64,000 bases of DNA from Bacteroidota bacterium. GTDB taxonomy: Bacteria; Bacteroidota; Bacteroidia; Bacteroidales; Dysgonomonadaceae. Where the stretch lies: the NCBI GenBank assembly GCA_023437305.1, contig JAEZGN010000009.1, positions 124,001-188,000 on the forward strand, written 5' to 3'. Below are positions 25,106 to 33,936 of this stretch, in pieces (the first letter of the stretch is position 1; each line of letters starts with the position of its first letter). The translations under genes and the position numbers were made by a program. The notes under the pieces were generated by a model. That model saw only the letters and a list, made by a program, of their open reading frames with translations. It had not been told where the DNA came from and did no database searches.

Positions 25106-25582
25106 CTAATCTTTCCACGTTAGTACCAGTTTAAATTCATATTTTTCTGGTAAAACATTATCATCTCTAAATAAATCTGATGTTTGTAAATAAAGTCCAA
25201 CTTGTCCGATAATAAAATCACAACTTATTCTTTCATCATATGTGGAGTAAGTTCCATCTCCATTATCAATTTTATATGTAAATATATCTGGTAATGGGAT
25301 TTGGACTTCATTTTTTTCTCGAGGATTTATAAAAACGTAGACATTCATTGCCCCATCATCATATACTCTCTGCGTTAATTGAGGTACGTTAAAGAAACAT
25401 TCGTAACGATTGTCTGCAGAATTCCACTTCCATTGACTTCTTGAAACATCAAAAGATGTTGTATATATATTTGAACCTACAAAATATTGTTCGGTAATAT
25501 CGTCTCCACAACCCGTTAATCCGGTAATACCAAACACTGCTAATAGTGAAATTAATAAATATTTGTATAATCTTATTTTCAT
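25106..25582 (-). CDS. Small lipoprotein, function unknown
   Basis: A 158-residue protein with signal peptide and lipobox LTGC (MKIRLYKYLLISLLAVFGIT... then GCGDDITEQYF). The mature chain appears beta-rich, with many aromatic and Asp/Asn residues (WKWNSADNRYECFFNV, FTYKIDNGDGTYSTYDE), which suggests an Ig- or lipocalin-like fold. The GDD after the lipid Cys favours surface exposure in Bacteroidota, an inference. The family is not recognised. It lies 121 bp downstream of the astacin-like protease on the same strand. Confidence 0.75.
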   Translation of the reverse strand: MKIRLYKYLLISLLAVFGITGLTGCGDDITEQYFVGSNIYTTSFDVSRSQWKWNSADNRYECFFNVPQLTQRVYDDGAMNVYVFINPREKNEVQIPLPDIFTYKIDNGDGTYSTYDERISCDFIIGQVGLYLQTSDLFRDDNVLPEKYEFKLVLTWKD

Positions 25583-25703
25583 AATAAAAAAATAGTTAAA
25601 ATATGTTATTCTGTGATGGATTTGCGAATAATTTTATGCGTTTTGCAATCATAATGCTAAATTTAAAATAAATAAAAGATCAAAATGTATATTGTTTATT
25701 TTT

Positions 25704-26684
25704 TTAATACCTACTTGCATCATAGTCTTTTACTTCGACTGCAATATTATCTTTATTAGGAATTTCATATAAAACCGCAACCCTTTCATTTCCTATTCTT
25801 TCAATCACAGTGTAAAAAAGCATTTTAGGAATTGGCCAGCCAGTTTTTTCATCATAAGACTTAGGATACATGCGCATAATATTACTTTTATCTACACTGC
25901 TTAAACTCGAAGTAAACAAAGATTCAAAATATCTCCCAGGAATAATAATATCTGGATTAAAATCATATATCATTATTGATTTCTTATCAAAATTCATTGC
26001 CACATGGTTACTTGAGTTTAATACATTTACTAGGAAATTATCTACTTCTTTTTTTGTCCATCCTCTTTTTTCATAGTAATTATAAACATCTGGAAATTTA
26101 AAAGTAAAGTTTCTATTTGGATGCTGATGTTCATGGTTAAGTGATAAAGCATGTCCGAATTCATGCAACACCGCCCTTATTGCTCCTATATCCATAAGGC
26201 TTTCACTTTCCGGATAAATATAAGAATCAACTGCAGGTAAATTCATTGACGCTTTATTCTGTGCAAATTTTTTACTATCAGTACCTACTGCCGAAGAATT
26301 TCCTCCAAGAGTTCCAGGCTTGAATGAAATTTTTATATCTGCGGTTTGATTAGAATTTACCCATTCAAATGTCAGATTAGCATAAACAAGCCATTTCTTT
26401 GCATGATGTTTTACAAAGCCTTGTTGAAGCTCACTCCCATCAAGAAACTTGATTCTTATAACTTCACCATAAGCCCATTTTTTTGATTTGTCATACAAAG
26501 ATTTTGTATATTTTTTTGATACCTCTTCGTTTAAAGTTTTAAAATCATCAAAAACTGTACACTCAAAATAGTGACTAGAATTTGCCTGTGTTACCAATTC
26601 CTTTACTTGCTCATCGTTAAGAATTTCATCAGAACAAGAGAAAAATAAAACGGAACATAAAGAGAATAAAAGTATTTTTTTCAT
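25704..26684 (-). CDS. Astacin-like zinc metalloprotease lipoprotein
   Basis: A 326-residue metzincin. The signal peptide ends in lipobox FFSC (Cys17) followed by SDE, indicating a lipid-anchored, possibly surface, enzyme. The zinc motif HEFGHALSLNHEHQHP (His174, Glu175, His178, His184) and the Met-turn KSIMIYDF are those of M12A/astacin peptidases. Residues ~20-90 may be a propeptide-like region. Substrate unknown; nothing shows an inhibitor nearby, though the small lipoprotein downstream could be a partner. Flanking DNA is notably AT-rich, as seen in acquired or fast-evolving genes. Confidence 0.85.
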   Translation of the reverse strand: MKKILLFSLCSVLFFSCSDEILNDEQVKELVTQANSSHYFECTVFDDFKTLNEEVSKKYTKSLYDKSKKWAYGEVIRIKFLDGSELQQGFVKHHAKKWLVYANLTFEWVNSNQTADIKISFKPGTLGGNSSAVGTDSKKFAQNKASMNLPAVDSYIYPESESLMDIGAIRAVLHEFGHALSLNHEHQHPNRNFTFKFPDVYNYYEKRGWTKKEVDNFLVNVLNSSNHVAMNFDKKSIMIYDFNPDIIIPGRYFESLFTSSLSSVDKSNIMRMYPKSYDEKTGWPIPKMLFYTVIERIGNERVAVLYEIPNKDNIAVEVKDYDASRY

Positions 26685-26841
26685 GATGTTATTTTTTTAA
26701 GATTACTATATTTATCATACAAGAATTCTAAATATAGTGAAATTCTGGTCAATTAACGAAAATAAATTTAATTTATATTGAATTTGTTTTCACCAGATTC
26801 ATTTATACACTATGTTTTATTTCTCTTTTTTTTAATTAAAC

Positions 26842-26862
26842 AACAAAAGCCCACCTTTTGTT
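26842..26862 (-). terminator. Hairpin overlapping the miaA stop
   Basis: AACAAAAG / CTTTTGTT, an 8-bp stem with a 5-nt loop that includes part of the miaA stop codon, followed on the minus strand by TTAATTAA. A weak terminator candidate. Confidence 0.4.
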
Positions 26863-27772
26863 AACATCCGCTAATGGATATTATTTTTTTTAACGCATCA
26901 TCTTCACTTGTTTCAGATAAGTTGATCCAGTGAATTTCTTTATCTCTTTTAAACCATGTGATTTGTTTACGAGAATAAATTCGTGTGCTTTGTTTTATCT
27001 TTTCGATAGCAAAATCAAGAGTCCACTCGCCATCCAGATATTTGAACAACTCTTTATATCCGACCGTATTTAATGAGTTGAGGTGTCGTTGTGGATAAAA
27101 ACGTTCGGCTTCTTCTAGCAGCCCCGAAGAAATCATCTCATCTACACGATTGTTTATCCTTTCGTACAATTCGGCTCTGTCGCGAGTCAATCCTATTTTT
27201 ATAATATCGAACGGACGTTCTTTTTTTGTTTGTGTTCTGAATGATGAATAAGGCTTGCCCGTCATCAGGCAAACTTCCAAAGCGTGAATCACACGCTTAT
27301 AATTCTTTAGGTCTACTTCGTTATAAAAATCAGGGTCTAGTACTTTCAGCTGAGCTCGTATTGGTTCCAGTCCTTCTCGTTCGTACAATTCATAGACCTC
27401 TTTGCGAAGGCTCTCGTCTATTGTGGGTACATCGTCGATACCATTGCAGAGAGCATCGATATACATCATAGAACCACCACTGGCTATAAGTACATCGTGC
27501 GATTTATGAAGATCTTCTATTATATTCAGGGCATCACGCTCAAATTCACTGGCACTATAGTAGTCGGTAACATCAAGCATACCAACAAGGTGATGTACAA
27601 CACGTTCTTTTTGAGCTGTAGTCGGCGCAGCTGTGCCGACTTCAAGTCCTTTGAAAAATTGTCGGGAATCGGCTGATATGATCGGCGACAGATAGTGCTC
27701 AGCCAAGTTGAGACTTAGTGCTGTTTTCCCCACTCCTGTGGGGCCAAGCAGTACTATCAGGCGTTTCATCAA
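26861..27772 (-). CDS. miaA: tRNA dimethylallyltransferase
   Basis: Adds an isopentenyl group to A37 of tRNAs reading UNN codons, using dimethylallyl diphosphate. The 303 residues show the P-loop GPTGVGKT (10-17), the substrate Asp motif SADSRQFFKGLEVGTA (~33-48), VHHLVGMLDVTDYYSASEFE, SGGSMMYIDALCNGIDDVP, and TVGYKELFKYLDGE, all typical of MiaA. The ATG at 27772 overlaps the upstream gene by 4 nt (ATGA), so the two are translationally coupled. An alternative start one codon later (MKRLIVLLG) is equally possible. Confidence 0.96.
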   Translation of the reverse strand: MMKRLIVLLGPTGVGKTALSLNLAEHYLSPIISADSRQFFKGLEVGTAAPTTAQKERVVHHLVGMLDVTDYYSASEFERDALNIIEDLHKSHDVLIASGGSMMYIDALCNGIDDVPTIDESLRKEVYELYEREGLEPIRAQLKVLDPDFYNEVDLKNYKRVIHALEVCLMTGKPYSSFRTQTKKERPFDIIKIGLTRDRAELYERINNRVDEMISSGLLEEAERFYPQRHLNSLNTVGYKELFKYLDGEWTLDFAIEKIKQSTRIYSRKQITWFKRDKEIHWINLSETSEDDALKKIISISGC

Positions 27773-28320
27773 TATTCTTCGTCGCTAGGCAGCTGAACAT
27801 CGTCTAGTCCGTCAAAGCCTTCTGCATCCAGTTCGTCCATGTCATATCCTTCGTCGCCATAGAAAGTCTCACCCGTATCCAACGATGTAGAACTTGCAGC
27901 AATTGTTTCGAAGTCAACAAACTGAGTAGGAGGATTTCCTGTAGATTTAGTGCATACGGCCTGCTCAAGGTTTTTCCCTGTAATGATTTCCCGTAGTTCC
28001 ATAAAGAATGCACGTTCTGTCATATAATCAAATACGTACATCAATTTTTGTCTTTCATCTTCCAGAAAATCATTCAAGATAGATTCTTCCATTGTATACG
28101 AATCTTCGTCCGAGCTTGTATCCATTTCCACAAGGGTGATTTCTTGTTCTTTTTCCCAGTCGTCGGAGCAGATAAAGAATGAAGTCATTTCACCGTCTTT
28201 ATAACCTACCGACTTAATGATTGCCTGATGCAGATCAAGAAAAGTATTATCTGCATCTATTTGAATCTCACGCTTGAAGTCTTCAACTTCATCTGATAAA
28301 AGTAAAAAACGGAATATCAT
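27769..28320 (-). CDS. Plasmid pRiA4b ORF-3-like / IS1096 passenger TnpR-like protein
   Basis: An acidic 183-residue cytoplasmic protein starting MIFRFLLLSDEVEDFKREIQIDADNTFLDLHQAIIKSVGY. The pattern of an N-terminal ubiquitin-like beta-grasp with ITLVEMD and MYVFDYMTERAFFMELREI matches the family named after plasmid pRiA4b ORF-3 (also labelled IS1096 passenger TnpR). The name is historical: no transposase or terminal repeats are nearby, so I do not call a mobile element. The C-terminal ~45 residues are an acidic disordered tail (GYDMDELDAEGFDGLDD). Coupled to miaA by a 4-nt overlap, hence probably a stable Bacteroidales gene. Function unknown. Confidence 0.75.
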   Translation of the reverse strand: MIFRFLLLSDEVEDFKREIQIDADNTFLDLHQAIIKSVGYKDGEMTSFFICSDDWEKEQEITLVEMDTSSDEDSYTMEESILNDFLEDERQKLMYVFDYMTERAFFMELREIITGKNLEQAVCTKSTGNPPTQFVDFETIAASSTSLDTGETFYGDEGYDMDELDAEGFDGLDDVQLPSDEEY

Positions 28321-28421
28321 TTTAATTTATGCTTATTATTTCAGATTCAAAAATAATAATTTTTTACAACATTTCTGCAAAATAAATGCAGGGATGGGAA
28401 AGTTGATCTACTTTATAGTCT

Positions 28422-29882
28422 TTATTCATTTTTTATCAAAACTTTCTGCTTGTCCACTATGCTAGGGATTTCGTTTTCATAATGAGTGACATAGATTAGC
28501 GACTTGTTTGAATCACAATACCTTTCAAGAATTTCTTTTACTCTTCTTTTATTGATTATATCCAGTCCATGCAGTGGTTCGTCGAGTATGAGGAGATCGG
28601 GGTTTTTTACGAACACCCGGGCTAACAATATCAGGCGTTGTTCTCCCGAAGACACGTTAAGAAAAGACACGTCTTTGAGATGATCGACTCTGAAAAGTTT
28701 CATCCATTCCAGAGCCACGACCTCTTGCTCTGTGTCACACTTTCTGTACAAGCCGATCGTGTCGAAAAAGCCTGACCCGACAACATCGAGACATCTCACA
28801 TTCTTTAGATAATAAAGATGCATTTCGGGAGAGATATATCCAATCCGTTTTTTTATATCCCAGATGCTTTCACCTGTACCCCTTTTACGGTCAAATAAAG
28901 TTATGTCGTTTGCATAGGCTTGAGGATTATCACCGCATATCAAGCTCAATAGTGTCGATTTGCCCGCGCCATTGGCGCCAAGCAGAGCCCATTTTTCACC
29001 TCGCTTGATTTCCCAATCGAGGTCTTTTAATATTGTTCGCTGCCCGTATCGGATATGAATGTTTTTTAGAATAGCGGCATTCTCATAAGCCTTGGCCTCT
29101 TCGTCATTAGATGTTTGCTTAAGTGTCTCGAGTCCTTCGATACCGACAGAGGGGAATAATGAAGTTACAAACTCCTTATCCTCCTCAAAAGCCATGCGAG
29201 ACATCGGTTGGTATATCTGTTTGTCTTTAATCGGCAGAATATGGGTAACCATATCCGGTATATCGTTGGGGTTGGATAAGATCAATACAATCTGTAGATT
29301 ATCGAGTTCGGATAAACGAGTGAGCAGGTCATTCAAAACTTTTCGGGATGACGTGTCGAGTCCGATAAACGGATTGTCGAGTATCAAGATGCGAGGTCTT
29401 GATAAAAGAGAGCGCACAATCAAAAATTTGCGGAGCTCACCACTCGATAGAAGATTAACCTCTTTGTTCATCAGATCTTCTATCCTGAACCACTCTACCA
29501 ATGTATTCAACCACGTTTGATCGGCATTCTTTACCAAATCTTTTGTTAGAGGTACTTCTTGTTCGTCTCCCTTATTCCACCGTTGTTGGTAATAGCTGTT
29601 TTGTGTATCAATAATGCTGTATATATCCCTGAAAGCAACACTTTTTACAATAGATGATACGGATCGATTTGCTCCGGATTCACTAGTACAAACAATCTCG
29701 CCCTCTTTAAGTGCATATTTACCCAACAATATATCTACTAAGAGTGTTTTTCCTCCGCCATTTGGACCAATAACCGCCCAGTGTTCGTTTTCTTTAATCG
29801 TCCAGTTTACGGGATGATTAAATCTTAAACTATCAATGCGAGGTGTCGCTCCTTTTATTTCAATTATAATCTTTTTCTCCAT
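28422..29882 (-). CDS. Twin ABC-ATPase, ModF-like, with degenerate first Walker B
   Basis: A soluble protein of 486 residues with two ABC ATPase domains and no membrane helices, as in ModF. Domain 1 has Walker A GPNGGGKT (39-46), signature LSSGEL (145-150) and Walker B ILILDN, so the catalytic Glu is replaced by Asn170 (codon 29373-29375). Domain 2 has Walker A GANGAGKS (302-309), signature VSSGEQ (410-415) and an intact ILDEP with Glu435. Hydrolysis is therefore expected mainly at one site. No permease lies adjacent. Molybdate involvement is only by family name; other roles are possible. Confidence 0.85.
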   Translation of the reverse strand: MEKKIIIEIKGATPRIDSLRFNHPVNWTIKENEHWAVIGPNGGGKTLLVDILLGKYALKEGEIVCTSESGANRSVSSIVKSVAFRDIYSIIDTQNSYYQQRWNKGDEQEVPLTKDLVKNADQTWLNTLVEWFRIEDLMNKEVNLLSSGELRKFLIVRSLLSRPRILILDNPFIGLDTSSRKVLNDLLTRLSELDNLQIVLILSNPNDIPDMVTHILPIKDKQIYQPMSRMAFEEDKEFVTSLFPSVGIEGLETLKQTSNDEEAKAYENAAILKNIHIRYGQRTILKDLDWEIKRGEKWALLGANGAGKSTLLSLICGDNPQAYANDITLFDRKRGTGESIWDIKKRIGYISPEMHLYYLKNVRCLDVVGSGFFDTIGLYRKCDTEQEVVALEWMKLFRVDHLKDVSFLNVSSGEQRLILLARVFVKNPDLLILDEPLHGLDIINKRRVKEILERYCDSNKSLIYVTHYENEIPSIVDKQKVLIKNE

Positions 29883-30052
29883 AAGTAAGAACTAAGTTAC
29901 AAAGATAATGAAAGTAGCATGTTGGTGTTTACTACATTTTGGAATAAAGGATTAATATCAAGTCTTTTATTAAAAAACAGAACAAATTCCTCTAATTTTT
30001 CGTATTTCATAAATCTTTTCTTAAAAAGTTTCCTATAATATAAGAAATGTAT

Positions 30053-30060
30053 TAAATTTG
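30053..30060 (+). promoter_or_regulatory. Candidate -7 box for the OmpA-like gene
   Basis: TAAATTTG matches TAnnTTTG, 52 bp before the ATG at 30112, with a T-rich stretch (AAGTTTCC) about 21 bp further up as a weak -33 element. Confidence 0.5.
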
Positions 30061-30111
30061 TAGATTAATACGAACAAAATAGGTATTTACCTTAACACCA
30101 AGAATATCATT

Positions 30112-30765
30112 ATGAAACTAAGACTTCTACTGTCATTTATGCTGCTGGGACTATTTGTATTCCCGGTAAAAGCACAAAATGTAACTACCACATCTACATC
30201 GAATGATCCGGCTGTGCAATTAATCAGTGATGATCGCGTAACAATATTGAGGGGTGATACTCCGGGGCAAACTGTTGTTTTATCTAATGCTGCCAGCAAT
30301 AGGAGGAAGTATTTTGGCTGTCCTGACAGTATACCATCGCTGTGTGCGCCGGTAAAAGATGCACCTTCAATAGAAGCGGAAACCAGGCCTATCAAAAATC
30401 CCGATCCGGTAGTAGCACCGGTGAAGAAAGATCCTTTCTTTTTACCGAACCCTGTGTTTTTCCGTATAAATAAATATGTGATAGACGCATCCGAATGGTC
30501 TAAGATTGAGTTGGCAGTGGATTATCTGAATGAGCATCCGGGATCAACGGTTGTTGTAACAGGATATGCGGATAAGAAGACAGGTACTGCTAAAATAAAT
30601 ATGAAGCTATCGGAACAACGTTCTAATGAGGTGGCAAAAGCTTTGGAAACAAAATATGGTATTGCCAAGAATAGGATATCTGTGAACTGGAAAGGTGATG
30701 GATTGCAGCCGTTCGAACTCGAAAACGATAAAAATCGTGCTGTGTTATTCTTGATAAATCCATAG
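30112..30765 (+). CDS. OmpA-family peptidoglycan-binding protein
   Basis: A 217-residue exported protein with signal peptide MKLRLLLSFMLLGLFVFPVKA, a short N-terminal region with a CPDSIPSLC cysteine pair (likely disulphide), a Pro/Lys linker, and a C-terminal OmpA domain (~115-216). The domain shows VFFRINKYVIDASEWSKIELAVDYLNEHPGS, VVTGYADKKTGTAKINMKLSEQRSNEVAKAL and NRAVLF. The usual Asp/Arg meso-DAP-binding pair is not fully conserved (GYADKKTGTAKINMKLSEQR). There is no barrel, so it is likely a periplasmic linker to the wall. It has its own promoter and terminator. Confidence 0.88.
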   Translation: MKLRLLLSFMLLGLFVFPVKAQNVTTTSTSNDPAVQLISDDRVTILRGDTPGQTVVLSNAASNRRKYFGCPDSIPSLCAPVKDAPSIEAETRPIKNPDPVVAPVKKDPFFLPNPVFFRINKYVIDASEWSKIELAVDYLNEHPGSTVVVTGYADKKTGTAKINMKLSEQRSNEVAKALETKYGIAKNRISVNWKGDGLQPFELENDKNRAVLFLINP

Positions 30766-30782
30766 ATAAAAATATAATTTAG

Positions 30783-30827
30783 AATAGGGTTGTTCCAAAA
30801 AAAGTAGGAGCAACCCTATTTTTTTTA
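30783..30827 (+). terminator. Intrinsic terminator after the OmpA-like gene
   Basis: AATAGGGTTG / CAACCCTATT, a perfect 10-bp stem with an 18-nt loop, followed by TTTTTTATTT. It lies 18 bp past the stop. Confidence 0.9.
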
Positions 30828-30896
30828 TTTATATGCAGCGTATTATATCTTCTAATCATCTATTAGATAGATCGTAAACCTTAAATGAAATAAATT

Positions 30897-31331
30897 ATGA
30901 AAATAAAATTTTACCTTCTTTCTTTATTAGCTATCATTTTTCTAGGATGTAGCGACGATGAAGATACTCTAAGCAAACAGATTCGGAATACTTGGAAGCT
31001 CGAAGGTTTTGGTAATAATACAGAATATAATGAGATATCAAGCTGTGAAAGATGTTATACCCTTACGTTCTATAGTACTAATGAATTCGATGGGTATACT
31101 CTCGCAAATAGTATAGCAGGAGAATATAACATAGACAAAGAATCGATTTCTTTTAAAGATCTTTTAATGACACATGTGAATGAACCCCAAATCAATGGGT
31201 TTAAAGGATATTTTGAAGACTATTTAGTATTGGTTCATTCTTTTTCTATAACCAAAGAGTCGTTGAAGTTATATTATGGAGATAAGGGTGAATATATGCA
31301 ATTTCGTTTAATTCATCTGCTTTTAGATTAA
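30897..31331 (+). CDS. Small lipoprotein, lipocalin-like, function unknown
   Basis: A 144-residue lipoprotein (MKIKFYLLSLLAIIFLGC then SDDEDTLSK) with an acidic stretch right after the lipid Cys, typical of surface-exported Bacteroidota lipoproteins. The phrase TWKLEGFGN near the N-terminus and the beta-rich rest fit lipocalin-like/META-type small domains (RNTWKLEG, YTLTFYSTNEF, SITKESLKLYYGDKGEYMQFRL). Two Cys in SSCERCYTL may bridge. A near-identical design recurs at 58678-59067 and 62857-63255. Function unknown. Confidence 0.75.
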   Translation: MKIKFYLLSLLAIIFLGCSDDEDTLSKQIRNTWKLEGFGNNTEYNEISSCERCYTLTFYSTNEFDGYTLANSIAGEYNIDKESISFKDLLMTHVNEPQINGFKGYFEDYLVLVHSFSITKESLKLYYGDKGEYMQFRLIHLLLD

Positions 31332-31341
31332 AGAATCTGTA

Positions 31342-32280
31342 CTATTCTCTTTTCTTATTGATGTATTGATCCTGAATAAACCTCAATTGCTTTTCCAACA
31401 TAGAAACCCGAGTCATCTCGTATCCTGCTTTCTCAGCTTCTATTATAGGTCGAGTATAGATATAGTCGATCTCTAAAGGACGATGAGCATCAAAATCAAG
31501 TTTCATGCTTGGTGAATATGGTTGCATATGTTGCGTCATTTGTAGCATTTCATCAGCGTAAGATTCTGGTATGGTAAATTTTCCTTGTCCTACGTGATTA
31601 GCACCACGTATCACGTCGAGCATCATCTCTTTCAATAGCTGTGCAGTTGATGGATGATTCATCAGTATGTCTGTTTCTGTATTCAATACGACGGTCATAC
31701 CATTATACGGAATGTTCCAAACAAGCTTCATCCACCGTGCCAACTCAAGTTCCAGAATATTTGATTCTATTCCTGCTAGTTTGAAGTCGGAACATACCTG
31801 TTCCAATACTCTTGAACCTCTACAAGAGTAAGATCCCAAATTGAGTTTTCCATAATCGAAATGAGCTATATGCCCGTTTGCGATTTTACTGGAGCAGATA
31901 AATGCCAAGCCACCTGCAATTTGCAATTCAGGAAAAGTTTCTTGGAGATCAGCTTCCAGCCCCAATCCATTTTGTATCAATATTACTACTGTGTTTTGAT
32001 GTAAGAGGGGAGGGAGTAGCTCTTTTAAGAGGTTGTTGTTTGTTGATTTCAACGCAACCAACACAACATCACAAGCAGGCATATCTTTCGTATTGCTATA
32101 AGCCAGAACATTCGATAAATGAAAGTTTCCGTTAATGGAATCAATCTGTAGCCCATGTTCCTTTACATAGTCATAATCTGAATGAAATAGAAAATAAACT
32201 TCTTGACCTGAGTGAGCTAGATTTCCACCATAATATCCACCTATAGCTCCGGTTCCTATTACTGCATATTTTAGAGACAT
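31342..32280 (-). CDS. panE: 2-dehydropantoate 2-reductase (ketopantoate reductase)
   Basis: NADPH enzyme reducing ketopantoate to pantoate in coenzyme A synthesis, or a related ketoacid reductase of the ApbA/PanE family. The 312 residues show the Rossmann loop AVIGTGAIGGYYGGNLA (6-22), VLVALKSTNN, the catalytic Lys region LARWMKLVWNIPYNGMTVV, and the C-terminal HRPLEIDYIYTRPIIEAEKAGY with the usual Glu. No pan neighbours are present, so the physiological substrate rests on family alone. Start at 32280 is the only good one. Confidence 0.9.
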   Translation of the reverse strand: MSLKYAVIGTGAIGGYYGGNLAHSGQEVYFLFHSDYDYVKEHGLQIDSINGNFHLSNVLAYSNTKDMPACDVVLVALKSTNNNLLKELLPPLLHQNTVVILIQNGLGLEADLQETFPELQIAGGLAFICSSKIANGHIAHFDYGKLNLGSYSCRGSRVLEQVCSDFKLAGIESNILELELARWMKLVWNIPYNGMTVVLNTETDILMNHPSTAQLLKEMMLDVIRGANHVGQGKFTIPESYADEMLQMTQHMQPYSPSMKLDFDAHRPLEIDYIYTRPIIEAEKAGYEMTRVSMLEKQLRFIQDQYINKKRE

Positions 32281-32305
32281 AATTTTTTATTATAAAGATA
32301 TGGTT

Positions 32306-33087
32306 TTATGCTTCTCCATTTACTACTATGTCGTATAATTTATTCTTTGTTATATTTACTTTAATAGACCAATAATATTCTCCACCGTCATTTACCGTTA
32401 TCACAGCATCGTTTAGATAAGCTGTATTTATAAAACTGTCATTTTTATATAGAAAGTTAATCCAAACGATTTTGTCTCCATTTTCATTGATAAATCCTAC
32501 ATATTGTCTTAAATAACGATTTAGGTTCTTTGTTATAAAGCCCGAATGGGCAGGTTCTTTTCTCTTTATATAAACAATGCTGTCCTTCAATATTTTCTCA
32601 GTATATCTTACTTCATCTAGTGTTGGGGTATAACGCTCTTTTTGTTCATCAAAATTATGCCAAGTAGATGAGTCTTTATCTATTATCCCACCATGAATAA
32701 TCTTTCTCTCATTCATATAAATTACCTCGAAGTAGTTTTTATCTGCTAGTATTTGATAATTAAATGTTTTATTTTTTATCTCTGTTTGTTGTGTATTCTT
32801 ATGAGGTGTATCTAAAAAGCCAATAACAATTATATTAGATTCTCCCAAAATCCCATTATAAAATGATATATCGACTATATTGTCTGCAATACAAATAGTG
32901 TCAACGAGTTTTTTGTTTTGGCTATTATAATATCGTTCTTCTGCGATTTTAGTCCGGTGTTACTTAGCCATTGTATGGTAATATCCTCATTGTTTATTTC
33001 TTTAATTACAGTCGGAAAAGTGGTGTCAGATCGCTTGCATGCATAGATGAAAGCGATACTAAATAAGATTAAAAAATATTTTGTCAT
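32306..33087 (-). pseudogene. Lipoprotein gene interrupted by a one-base frameshift
   Basis: Two adjoining minus-strand frames join into one protein. The first starts at ATG 33087 (MTKYFLILFSIAFIYAC, lipobox YAC) and runs to ...TIQWLSNTGLK. The second, in the next frame, continues from IAEERYYNSQNKKLVDTICIA and ends at 32306 after ...VNGEA. Adding one A to the AAAA run on the minus strand (TTTT at 32947-32950 on +) restores about 260 residues. The run is a homopolymer, so this may be a real mutation or a sequencing error. No slippery heptamer was seen. The rebuilt protein is beta-rich and unrecognised. Confidence 0.75.
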
Positions 33088-33115
33088 AATATTAGGCCTT
33101 ATATCATACAATATT

Positions 33116-33149
33116 ACAAAAAAAGCGACTGCCTCATGGCAGTCGCTTT
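33116..33149 (-). terminator. Intrinsic terminator of the sdhCAB operon
   Basis: AAAGCGACTGCC / GGCAGTCGCTTT, a perfect 12-bp stem with TCAT loop, followed on the minus strand by TTTTTTTGT, 21 bp past the sdhB stop. Confidence 0.93.
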
Positions 33150-33169
33150 CCATATATTCATAAAGATTA

Positions 33170-33925
33170 TTAGTCTTTAAATTTCGCTGATAAGAATTCA
33201 CGGTTAAGACGAGCGATATTGCTAATAGAAATGTTCTTAGGACATTCTACTTCGCATGCGCCTGTATTGGTACAGTTTCCGAATCCGAGTTCGTCCATCT
33301 TTGCTACCATTGCTTTAGCACGGCGAGCACCTTCTACACGTCCTTGAGGAAGAAGTGCCAACTGGCTCACTTTCGCCGAAACGAAGAGCATAGCCGAACC
33401 GTTCTTACAAGCAGCCACACAAGCTCCACATCCGATACAAGAAGCTGAATCCATTGCTTCATCAGCATCTACCTTAGGGATAGGAATAGCATTGGCATCA
33501 GGTATACCTCCGGTATTTACACTTACGTATCCACCAGCCTGAATGATTTTATCGAAAGCATTACGATCTACCATCAAGTCGCGAATAACAGGGAACCCTG
33601 CCGAACGCCATGGCTCGATAGTGATAGTTTCGCCATCTTTAAATTTACGCATGTGCAACTGGCAAGTTGTAATGTCTTCATCCGGTCCGTGTGGATGTCC
33701 GTTTACGTAAAGACTACACATACCGCAAATACCTTCACGACAGTCGTGGTCAAATACTACCGGTTCTTTTCCTTGGTTTATAAGATTTTCATTCAGAATA
33801 TCAAGCATCTCAAGAAATGAACTATCTACTGAAATACCATCAAGTGAATATGTCTCAAAAGCCCCTTTTACTTGTGGACCTCTTTGACGCCAAACTTTTA
33901 ATGTTATATTTATTAGTTTTTCCAT
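33170..33925 (-). CDS. sdhB: Succinate dehydrogenase/fumarate reductase iron-sulfur subunit
   Basis: Electron-transfer subunit of complex II, 251 residues. [2Fe-2S] ligands lie in DCREGICGMC (Cys62, 67, 70) and Cys88. The [4Fe-4S] and [3Fe-4S] ligands are in CIGCGACVAACKNG and CTNTGACEVECPK. Thr in the latter motif is as in other complex II enzymes of this type. In Bacteroidales the enzyme normally runs as fumarate reductase in anaerobic respiration; the direction cannot be read from sequence. It follows sdhA by 11 nt and ends the operon at a strong terminator. Confidence 0.96.
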   Translation of the reverse strand: MEKLINITLKVWRQRGPQVKGAFETYSLDGISVDSSFLEMLDILNENLINQGKEPVVFDHDCREGICGMCSLYVNGHPHGPDEDITTCQLHMRKFKDGETITIEPWRSAGFPVIRDLMVDRNAFDKIIQAGGYVSVNTGGIPDANAIPIPKVDADEAMDSASCIGCGACVAACKNGSAMLFVSAKVSQLALLPQGRVEGARRAKAMVAKMDELGFGNCTNTGACEVECPKNISISNIARLNREFLSAKFKD

Positions 33926-33936
33926 TGTCGTTTATT

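Noticed and set aside
27769..28320. Transposon remnant suggested by similarity to an IS1096 passenger protein
   Set aside because: No transposase frame, terminal inverted repeats or target duplications around it, and its start-stop overlap with miaA argues for a stable resident gene.
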